DNA of 64,000 nt, taken from the NCBI GenBank assembly GCA_019671005.1, contig CM033714.1, forward strand, positions 59,443,741 to 59,507,740, given 5' to 3'. Each line of letters begins with the position of its first letter. Position 1 is the first letter of the stretch. The notes below the pieces were generated by a model. That model was not told the DNA's origin and ran no database searches. It was given only the letters and a program-made list of their open reading frames with translations. The DNA is from Hibiscus mutabilis (lineage: Eukaryota; Streptophyta; Magnoliopsida; Malvales; Malvaceae). Below are positions 55,857-64,000 of the stretch, piece by piece. Both the position numbers and the translations under genes were made by a program.

Positions 55857-55980
55857 CCTAAAGGACTTACTAATGGCCCGAATGACTTATCACCATGCTC
55901 GAAAGACTTACTGGTGGCTCGAAGGACTTAACACCGTGCCCGAAGGACTTACCGATGACCCGAAGGATTTAACATATAGG
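55857..55980 (-). repeat. Six CGAAGGACTTA units, 20-21 bp apart
   Basis: GACTTA-type words start at 55,864, 55,884, 55,905, 55,925, 55,946 and 55,966 (the last GATTTA). Spacing alternates 20, 21, 20, 21, 20. Confidence 0.85.
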
Positions 55981-56039
55981 CCTCACACTGGTATGGCTGC
56001 CGATTTTTCTGGACTCAGGCTGCTAAGGCCGCCGAAATC

Positions 56040-56602
56040 TTTCTTCAAATTTGGGATTCACGCCGAAAATGGCTACCGACCTTTCTTCAGATTTGGGGAT
56101 TCACGCTGAAAATGGCTACCGATCTTTCTGGACTCATTCTACTAAGGCCGCCAAAATCTTTCTTCAAATTTTGGGATTCACGCTGAAAATGGCTACCGAC
56201 CTTCTTCAGATTTGGGGATTCACACTGAAAATGGCTATCGATCTTTCTTTAAACTTGGGGACTCACGCCGAAAATGGCTGCCAAAACTTTCTTTAAATTT
56301 TGGGACTCACGTCGAAAATGGCTGCCAAACATTCTTCAAATTTGGGGACTCACGCCGAAAATGGCTGCCAAAACTTTCTTTAAATTTGGGGACTCGTGCC
56401 AAAAATGGCTGCCAAACCTTCTTCAAATTTGGGGACTCACGCCAAAAATGGCTGCCAAAACTTTCTTTAAATTTGGGGACTCACGCCGAAAATGGCTGCC
56501 AAACTTTCTTTAAATTTGGGGACTCACGCCGAAAATGGCTGCCAAACTTTCTTTAAATTTGGGGACTCACGCCGAAAATGGCTGCCAAAACTTTCTTTAA
56601 TG
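56040..56602 (-). repeat. About twelve 43/44-bp tandem repeats
   Basis: The unit contains GGGGACTCACGCCG, AAAATGGCTGCCAAA and CTTTCTTTAAATTT. ACTCACG starts at 56,261, 56,305, 56,348, 56,392, 56,435, 56,479, 56,522 and 56,565, with more divergent copies to the left (with GGATTCACGC and GGCTACCGA). Lengths alternate 44, 43, 44, 43, 44, 43, 43, caused by CCAAAAC versus CCAAAC. Open frames across it are repeat artefacts. Confidence 0.9.
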
Positions 56603-56699
56603 AAATCCACTTCTTAATACTCTTTGATAATTCTTCAAGTACCTGTCCAAAACAAGCAAAAATTGACATGCCCCTATCTATATGATGCATGCAATGTAA

Positions 56700-56870
56700 T
56701 GCTTTCTTTCTCCTCTTTTTCTTTTTTCCTCTCTTCTTATTTTCTTTTTCTTTTCTTTTTTTCCTTTTTTCCTTCAATTTCTTCTTATTTTTTCTTTTTC
56801 TTTTTCTTTTTTCTTCTCTCTCTCTCTTTCTTTCTCTCTTTTTCTTTTTTTCTTTCAGCCCTTTTTTGTT
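56700..56870. repeat. C/T-rich tract
   Basis: A 170-bp run of T and C with CTCTCTCT inside; non-coding. Confidence 0.8.
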
Positions 56871-57325
56871 CTAAAGTCTTACACCCTGAAAAGTCATTCA
56901 TCAGATTTCTTCATCTCTTTACTTCTTCACTATATTTTCTTAAATCCTCATTTGATTAATCACTTCGAATCTAGATTAACATGCTTTCAAACCTTTTGTG
57001 CGGAAGGCTTTCTTGTCTTCAGTGTTATCACCCGTCTTCATAAATGATCTTCTGGTTCTTATATTATTCTTATAAGAACCCTTGTCATCTTCTTCACTTG
57101 GTGTTGCCCCATACAACCATGGGCTCCACTGCTTTGAATTTTCTGGCCCATCATACAGAGCCTTGATCTATTTCTAGTCACCAGGGTAAGCCAAAATGCT
57201 TCCATCCCCTGAGCTCATCCTTGATCTTCTCGACGGGAACTAACTCTCGGTCCCTATGGTTTAAATCTCATCATCATTCATTTTTAAAGTAATGCAAAAG
57301 GCAATTTACTTGTGTATATTTCAAA
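56871..57325 (-). other. Non-coding part of D
   Basis: No repeat or protein motif recognised. A minus-strand stretch at 57,010-57,260 has protein-like composition but no domain I know. Confidence 0.3.
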
Positions 57326-57330
57326 AAAAT

Positions 57331-57595
57331 AATGATTGTTTGAAAAGATAACAATCATTTTGAAAATCACAACTTGGAGGGGATACCAAACATTTTGAAA
57401 ACATTGTTTGGAACAAATGGTAAACATCATTTTTCCTTTTTTAAGGACCAAACATTTTTTAAAAAAAAATAATGTTTGAAGAGTGTTAAACAAAATTCGA
57501 AGTATATTGCCAAACATTTTAAAAACTAATGTTTGGGGGAAATGGTAAACATCAAAACTTTGGGAGAAAATGTCAAACCTTTTAAAACATGTTTG
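57331..57595 (-). repeat. Array of five hairpins (CCAAACATT..AATGTTTGG)
   Basis: Inverted repeats at 57,331-57,359 (AATGATTGTT/AACAATCATT), 57,386-57,411, 57,448-57,478, 57,510-57,536 (CCAAACATT..AATGTTTGG) and 57,574-57,595 (CAAACC..ATGTTTG). Starts are 55, 62, 62 and 64 bases apart. Confidence 0.8.
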
Positions 57596-58030
57596 CCCCC
57601 AAAATATCAAACACCATAGCGTATCTGCTTCAAGTTGCCAGAGATACTCTAATGAAGCGCATATTTTGAAGATCTTGACCATTGTGGAGATATATGCAAC
57701 TGTATAGTTTCTTCTGGTCTAATAGGCTTTTGAGAGGAACAACCCTACCTAGTTTCTACCCCATTTAAGGTGGCTCTCTTAATCTCACTATCTCACCATG
57801 CCCCATCCTTCCCTCATTTGGGTGTCGATCAAGCACTTCGAAGTTTAACGTTCCTTGAAGCAAAGTTAAACCTTATAGGTGGAATGAAATCTGAAGACAT
57901 TCTCATTCAACTTGGATATCTATGGATGACCAGAATGGTCTTTGGGAGCTTGTAATGTAGGCCTTTGGTTTATGGTTAAGTGAAACATTATTTCTGTACT
58001 TGTGTAACTTGGATATGCCCATTATTCCTT
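57596..58030 (-). other. Non-coding part of D
   Basis: Nothing recognised beyond short frames without motifs. Confidence 0.3.
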
Positions 58031-58039
58031 CCCTTTTTT

Positions 58040-58827
58040 GGATCACTCTAGACTGCCCGTTTTCGGGTTTTCATCCTAGAGTTCATTTCCTTTCTTTTTA
58101 CTGTAGGCTGCCTTGCATTCTGGCTATATACTGATGTTCGTTTTCTGTTCAATAATTTTGATCCTCCAATACTCCTCAAAACTGAGATTTCTTGAATGAA
58201 AGACTACGAATACATTTCTGGGAATTCTTATGATTGGCACGCCCAGATGAAATGCTATTCTTTCTTTCTTCTTTTCTATTCTTTTTTCTTTTCTTCTTTT
58301 TCACTTTTTCTCTTGGATCGCTCTAGACTGCCCATTTTTAGGTTTTCACCCTAGAGGTCACTTCCTTCAATGTATTTTGGTTGGATATTGATGCCAATAG
58401 GCTCAGGCAGACTACTCTTTTTCTTCATTTTTAGGATCACTCTAGACTGCCCATTTTTGGGTTTTCACCCTAGAGGTCATTTCCTTTTTCGAAATTGGCA
58501 ATCTTCGGGCCGACTTGTCTTGACTTGGCTTCAATTCGAGCTTCTATACTAATTTTCAAAACTGATATTTACTTGAAATGTGGATTCCTTGTGTCTCTTG
58601 CTCATAGTTGAAGTCTCGTTCTTGTATTGTTTGATCTGTGTGTGAAGCAATATTCTTTCTTTCTTTTTCTTTTTTCCTTTTTCTTTTCTTTTTTCTTTTT
58701 TTTCTCTCTCTCTTTCTTATTTTTTTATTTTCTTTTTTCTTTTCTTTTCTTCTCCTTTTTGTTTTGTTTTCTTTTTCATTTTTGTTTTAGACTGCCCATT
58801 TTGGGTTTTTAGCCTTGAATCCCTTTC
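58040..58827 (-). repeat. Four dispersed CTCTAGACTGCCC repeats
   Basis: Copies at about 58,040-58,090, 58,315-58,365, 58,432-58,482 and 58,788-58,827 read GGATCACTCTAGACTGCCC, a short T-run, GGGTTTTCACCCTAGAGGTCA. CTCTAG and CTAGAG face each other in each of the first three, so they can fold. C/T tracts lie between copies. Confidence 0.8.
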
Positions 58828-59620
58828 TTCTTATTCGAGTCTATAAATGTATCATCGAATCAACACGTATCTATACTGGGTATTGATGATATCTTCTGCT
58901 CGAAGTTACTTGCCTCTCTGCAGCTCTTCTGATATTTACTCGATCTAGATTGCTTCGGCCTTCAGATTACCATTTCTCTTCTTTTCTTTGGTTTTTCGTT
59001 TGGACATATCCTTGTTTTCAACCACTTTCTTCTGATGATTTTTTGATCTTCGTATCCAATCTGTCTGCACTCATCTCTGTCTTCTGGTAAAGTAAAATAA
59101 TATCATTCGTTGTCAAATTCACAGATATCCTAAGAATGCCTTCAGGGGGTAGAGGTTTAGGGTCAACTTTTGTTTCAAGGATCTTAAACGACAAGTGCCT
59201 GAGAAGATAAATTCTTAAAATGGAAACTGCCCATTGTCTAAACACTCGCTTTGTTCCTCTGTTGGCCTAAGTAAACTAGCAGATACCCACATTTACAGTA
59301 TCACCACAACATTCAACCTCTTCTAAATGTATGCAACTTAGAGTTGATCTTTGGATCTTAAGCAGATGTACTGTTGCATTCAAAATTCGAAGACCTGGTA
59401 TAGAAATGATATATACATATGTCCATTAAAAAATGCGTGTATATGCATATGGAAGAACAAAAACTACCCCATAAAAATAAAATGTTTAAAGAATCGAAAA
59501 ATGTAAAAATGCTTTCTAAATGGAAATGTGATTTGTTATTCTGACAAACAATGAGTTTTTTTTTGTTGAGAATTTCTTTGTGAAATGATGAGAAAACCGT
59601 AGGGACCTTTGAATTATCTC
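58828..59620 (-). other. Non-coding or decayed part of D
   Basis: One 75-residue minus frame (59,018-59,245) has no motif I can place. The rest is AT-rich. Confidence 0.3.
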
Positions 59621-59627
59621 CAGGGTA

Positions 59628-60680
59628 CTAACTCATTCCAGCCCTTTCAAGGTAGTGTAGGCTTGTGCCACTTCTCTTGTTTTTCCTTGCTGGATCAATT
59701 CTTGTCATGACTCCCTCGTCAACCACCTTCTTGATTTCTTCTATTAACGACCCCAAATTTCTTGGTGTCATGCCCCGGTGCCTTAGTGTAGAACTCACAT
59801 GCACTATATGGATCAAAACTGTGAGCATATGAGCTTGGCGTAATCTTTATCGGCCCGGAGGTAAGGTACTAACCCTTGACCATATGAGGCCATATGTACG
59901 AGATGGAATACTCTGAATATCTCTAAATATGTACTTGTTCGAGGAATTTTTTGGTGATTCGGAGGAATCTGCCTGTCTTCTTCTCTTACGATTACAAGAA
60001 CCTTGAGAGTGGTACCCATTTATCTCTTTATTTCCTTATGCTCCTAGGCATGTCTGGTTCGTTGAATTAAGACTCAATTTTTCTTCTTAGATCATGTATT
60101 CTATAAAGTCATCACATTTACCTATCAATTTCCCGGGCATCTTATAGAAGATGGCTTGAGACATGGAAGTCACTTTCCTCTTCAGCAATGAGAGGCTACA
60201 CTTGGGCGACTAACCTCCGCCATCTCAAAGCACATTCCTTGAAACTCTCATCATGTTTCATCCTCGTACCCTGGAGATACTGACGACTTGGTGCTAGGTT
60301 TAGAGCATATCTGTATTGCCCATAAAGACGTCGGTTAAGTCTCTGCATCACTACACTTGTTCTCTACTCAAATAGTTGTACCATATCACGGTAGGTCCTA
60401 CTAGACTGTCGTAGAAGTAGTGGATCGGTAATTTTTCATTCTCGATGTTGCCCTCTATCTTTCTGCAGGACGTGGTCAGGTGAATCTTGGGGCAGCTTGT
60501 TCCGTCATCATGCGTAAATCTGGGAATCTTTAAAATCTGGAGGAATGACCAAATCAGGGTTCAAACAGAGTTTTCTTGCCTCGAAGGCATCAAACTTCTT
60601 CTTTTTTCCTCTCGAGCCCATTTTTAACTGCTCGAAACTTGATTTTTGAGTGTCTTCAATTCTTTTATCCATGATAAAAC
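59628..60680 (-). pseudogene. Tat gag remnant in D (second copy)
   Basis: Minus frames, with many stops and shifts: LYGQYRYALNLAPSRQYLQG, MKHDESFKECALRWRRLVAQ near 60,190-60,330, GTTLKVLVIVREEDRQIPPN at 59,940-60,019, and a knuckle-like DPYSACEFYTKAPGHDTKKF at 59,760-59,815 followed by LIEEIKKVVDEGVM. The order matches the second gag of B. Confidence 0.6.
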
Positions 60681-61560
60681 CCTAATTGGTCTTTGAATTA
60701 CTCCTCATCAAAATTATGCAAGGTAATAATAATGCAAGGTAATGATAATGTCATGTAAAACATGCCAGGATCGTGCAAAGCAATGCAATGCAATCCTAAA
60801 ATATAAACATGAATGCAATAAGGTATTGATTCCAAAAGTGATCTCCATAGAACGACGTTCATTAAGGCCAAAAGGTTTCATTATATCAGATATTAGATAT
60901 TTACAGTTACTGATAAGCTTCAGTGCCTACTTTCTTAACTTCATCCAGTAGTCCGGTCAGCTTGCCTCTTAGTCCAACACTTGGTCCATGTTCTGACTAA
61001 GCCTACCACCTTGTTGAGCCGCCTTACCTGCTCGAGTAATATCGATCTTTGGGTCTTCATCTATCCCCTGCTTAGTCTTTCACAGCTTGGAAGTTGTCCT
61101 ACTTACTTTCCAATTGAAGAGTGTTGGATTGTTATTGCTCTGTCGTAAACTTGTTCCCAAAACTCTTGTTAATGGATAAGTTATCTATAGTTCATCTATG
61201 GAGACTGTCGTACCTATTCCCAATTTCGTCAAACTTATCTGATAACAGCCTAACTTGATTCTTGCTTGACTAGTTTCTCTTCTTCCAATATTCTGAGTCG
61301 TCCTTCAACTGGACAACACCGTTTATTCTTTAAAGGTGACCTAATCTGATATTCTTAAACACTCAGTAAAGCTTCTGGTGATCATTCTGCAAATTCAATT
61401 TTATCTAAGTTATCTCTCTCTTATATGAGCTGGCTGAACTCGAAAGAATATCCCTCTCTTGGGGTGCCCCTATCTCCGATCTTCAAATTTAACTCGCTTG
61501 AGTGACCCACTTCGGCATTAATTGAACTTTGTCCTGGATATCGATTCTTCCTCGACTTTG
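60681..61560 (-). pseudogene. Decayed gag coil and spacer in D
   Basis: A spacer with GAACGACGTTCATTAAGG near 60,850 corresponds to 27,180 in B. The sequence to the right (60,950-61,560) reads as fragments of charged coiled-coil type with frequent stops. Confidence 0.4.
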
Positions 61561-62520
61561 CCCCTCGGGTGATTGTTAGCTTACTAGAGAATTAGGGAAC
61601 TCCGTCTTTGAAACCCAAAATTATCATCGTGATAAGATCTTGAACTTGTTCCTCAGGGCCCCACAATCCTCAATACTGTGACCCAAACTTCCTAAACGGT
61701 GTCGTAATCTTTCGGATAAGACTGTCTCTTCGCTAGAGACTTTGCCGAGGTAATAAGACTCTTCACGATGAACATTAGTAGTAGTTTGGTGTACCTCACA
61801 AGAATCGAGATGTACTTTTCATTACTTGCTTCTCGGGTTTCTTCTGGATCGAGCTCTACTTTTTTGAAAGCCCAACTCAGACATACCTTCCACCTGTTTA
61901 CTGATGCGAATCACAAAAGGGTTCAATTTGTCGTATTTAGCTGGCTTAGAGGTAGAATTTTGAATATCCCGCTTTCTATTCTGATCCTTAATGGGTTCTT
62001 CTTTCGATTCGATAGATCGCTTACCTTTCGTCAGGGTATTCATCTGATTCATCACTTCTTCCCTCTGCTTCTTTCAACTCTTGCACTTTACTTTGCTCAT
62101 TACCAGTACCGTGTCTCCTTACCGTGTTTGACCTGAAGTCTTTAGATGCTTCCTCTTCTATTGTCTTTGATCTTACTTTGGGACAAAACCCTGGACCCGT
62201 GCCCTCTAATATCTGACTAGACGACCCTTTGTCAATTATGATATTTATTTGCCAGAACTTAATAATGAATTACAGGTAACAATTGGATTTATTCTGGAGA
62301 CCTTGACTTCAGAAAGCAAAACCTGTGCTCCACGTCTCGACGTCGTCTTCAGGATGATGGATGACCTGGTCTTCTCCTCATATTCTATTCCATGGACTCG
62401 TGACGTCATGATCTTTATTTTTGTGGCTTCTGAAAATGACATCAACAAGTGCAGGCATAATGCAGACAAGATCTTTTCTTCTGTAGATCTGGGTGCAAAC
62501 GAATAATACGTCTAAACAGG
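61561..62520 (-). pseudogene. Knuckle-like and linker remnants in D (first copy)
   Basis: RHRLGSLGHSIEDCGALRNK near 61,650-61,710 resembles the Tat knuckle-like region in B. Frames at 61,822-62,055 (charged, Lys/Ser-rich) and 62,245-62,469 are probable linker pieces toward protease. A second such region at 59,780 means this part of D is duplicated or composite. Confidence 0.45.
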
Positions 62521-63139
62521 GATGGATTCTATCGGTCCCAGGGGAGTACTTTAAAAATTTTAGGGTTTAAATTAAAATTCTCAAAGATCATTTGGTTTAA
62601 AAATTTCCCCTTTTTTATTATCAAAAAGTTTTAACTTACTTAAAAAATGAAACTTTTAGGTTTTTTTTACCATTATTATTCTAAAAGTTTTATGAGGGAA
62701 AAATATTCACAGCAAAATAATAATATTTTTAATTTTTTTAAATGAGTTAAATTAAAATCTTTGAGATTTTTACAAAATGGTCAAATGTGAAGATTTAAAA
62801 TTTGGGTTCTGCGGCCCTGACTGAATCTTCTGCGTCGCACGTGCCTTACTATCGTACCGTCTTCTTTCTCGATTGGTCTTTTCTCGGCCTAACTTGATAC
62901 TGTAATATTATCGTTCCCGGCAAAGCAGACTTTTTCTATTTTGAAAGCCTTTTAATGAACTGTTCTTGAATCAACACCATGTCATGATATGCAACATGAA
63001 TGCAAATAAAGGCGTTGATTCCGCTGGTAATCACCCTTTCGAACGACTTTCATGGGAATTAAAGGGTCCAAATTACAAAAAAGGTCCATATTACAAAAGG
63101 AGTCCCTATTACAAAAAGTCTTAACTACAAAACAAAGTT
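62521..63139 (-). other. AT-rich spacer in D
   Basis: Contains GAACGACTTTCATGGGAATT near 63,040, like 27,180 and 60,850. Non-coding. Confidence 0.4.
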
Positions 63140-63433
63140 CTACACATAAGCCCTAGCTCTACCTCCTAACTCCTCGACAGCTCTGAGAAACTTGATAAAC
63201 CTTGGTGCTTCTTCCATGTCCAGGGCTACGAAAGGTCGGGGAGTCGCGACTTCGGTAGCTAAGTCATTCACATGCCTTGTAACTCGTTGTATGTCCACCA
63301 TCAGGGCCTCGTGTGTATACTCTGGCACTACAAGCTTGCTCATCAAATTGTTACATCGGATCTGTTGATCAATCTCTGACCGATGTCGCACGACTGGATC
63401 GATGTCGTCCTTCTTAAGACACCTTTTTTCCAT
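63140..63433 (-). CDS. 97-residue gag-leader ORF of D
   Basis: From the ATG at 63,433 the frame reads MEKRCLKKDDIDPVVRHRSE.. with MVDIQRVTRHVNDLATEV and MEEAPRFIKFLRAVEELGGR, largely helical and charged. Its place between leader and spacer suggests a shortened equivalent of the first gag ORF of B; the DUF7745 motifs are absent. Function unknown. Confidence 0.45.
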   Translation of the reverse strand: MEKRCLKKDDIDPVVRHRSEIDQQIRCNNLMSKLVVPEYTHEALMVDIQRVTRHVNDLATEVATPRPFVALDMEEAPRFIKFLRAVEELGGRARAYV

Positions 63434-64000
63434 GATGAAAGATTTTCTAATCGGGCAAACCACTTGAATCAACGCCTCTATATAATGTGGATGCAATGAT
63501 AATGCAACAAAAGTATGTGTAAAATAAAAATAAAAATAAAACACAAAAAAAAATGAGTTAGTACCGGATAAAAATAATAAATACATAAATAAAAGGACAA
63601 ATTAAATAAGGTAGACAAACAAAACAACCTTATTTATCCAGTCTGAAACACCTAAGGTTATATTCATGGCTCTAAGGGTGGGTTTCTATGTTCTCTATAT
63701 GCAGTGTTGGTGCTAAGAGGTACTCGAATTGTCCTTGATGTCCCCTACTAAGGGTAGCAAGGCCCCCGATCATCACCCATTATAGGCTCCTTTTAACCGG
63801 GTTCAATTCAGGGGGACCCATTCGCTTATGCCTGCACGAAGGAACGATATCCTTACGAAAGCATAAGGTACTCGAGCCCCGAAGGTACTTGCTAGGCCTA
63901 CACGGGAGAACGATATCTCCACGAAAGCATTAGCGCTTTCCCCCCCACAAAAAAATGGGTTTATATGCCAAATTTTAAATGCGTTAAAATAAACGCGCAA
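63434..64000 (-). other. 5' leader of D (partial)
   Basis: 63,650-64,000 matches the leaders of E and B (CCCCTACTAAGGGTAGCAAG, CACCCATTATAGGCTCC, GAACGATATC twice). The primer-binding site and 5' LTR should lie just beyond the window edge. Confidence 0.6.

Larger units (their letters stand above)
54996..64000 (-). mobile_element. Internal region of element D (gag only, no pol seen)
   Basis: It runs from the polypurine tract at the LTR to a leader at 63,650-64,000; its 5' LTR must lie past the window. Right to left: leader, short gag-type ORF, knuckle-like remnant, second gag-type stretch, then about 4.6 kb of mostly repetitive non-coding DNA. I found no protease, RT, RNase H or integrase motif. 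It resembles large retrotransposon derivatives that depend on relatives for enzymes. Confidence 0.65.

Noticed and set aside
56212..56556. 114-residue open frame with repeated GDSRRKWLPK
   Set aside because: It is a translation of the 43/44-bp tandem repeat, shifting frame from unit to unit.
56040..56602. Regular repeats that might suggest a CRISPR array
   Set aside because: No unique spacers between repeats, no cas genes and a plant nuclear context.
56624..56959. Leu/Phe/Ser-rich frame that looks like a membrane protein
   Set aside because: It translates a polypyrimidine microsatellite; TTC/TCT/CTT codons give the composition. The same holds for 58,627-58,812.

Overview
This window is nuclear DNA of a flowering plant, probably a eudicot. 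Introns have plant-style borders, the one recognisable host gene is a cellulose-synthase-like A (CSLA) gene, and about 85% of the sequence is LTR-retrotransposon DNA of the plant-specific Athila and Tat/Ogre groups of Ty3/gypsy. No tRNA, rRNA or CRISPR locus was found. Family names come from motifs I read by eye; no database search was possible.

Layout. 75 to about 4,550: a non-coding LTR-like repeat (K, start TGTAACACCC) carrying a hAT-like element (2,284-3,565). 5,107-8,273 (-): a nine-exon CSLA gene with two frame-breaking deletions near its 3' end. 8,746-9,945: remnant of a LINE-type RNase H domain split by a second hAT-like element. 10,403 to about 12,807: LTR-like repeat F, related to K. 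12,812-15,916: the 5' end (LTR, primer-binding site, leader) of a Tat element E on the minus strand. 15,917-33,458: Tat/Ogre element B (minus): 3.3 kb LTR, leader, DUF7745-type gag, second gag, protease, RT, two RNases H and integrase. Its RT is split by Athila element G (18,606-22,891, plus, target duplication CACAT). 33,459-35,178: non-coding DNA with a foldback MITE. 35,179-47,520: Athila element J (minus), whose integrase is split by deleted Athila element I (37,720-44,344, plus, target duplication GGGTT). J's gag is cut by LTR-like repeat H (47,519-48,687), H by Tat element C (from 48,688), and the RT of C by Tat element D (53,581 to beyond the window). J, H, C, D is therefore a four-level nest giving order of arrival.

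None of the elements looks autonomous: G and I have lost gag-to-RT or RT-to-integrase blocks, C has RT fused to integrase by deletion, and D shows gag remnants but no recognisable pol. D's 3' half is almost entirely tandem repeats.

Most interesting are small recurring structures inside the elements: (1) a hairpin with an AGGA/GGGA loop and changing but still paired stems just upstream of every Athila polypurine tract; (2) short palindromes or motifs spaced 20-21 bp apart in three unrelated element families; (3) a five-module higher-order repeat and an array of hairpins in the 3' part of element D.
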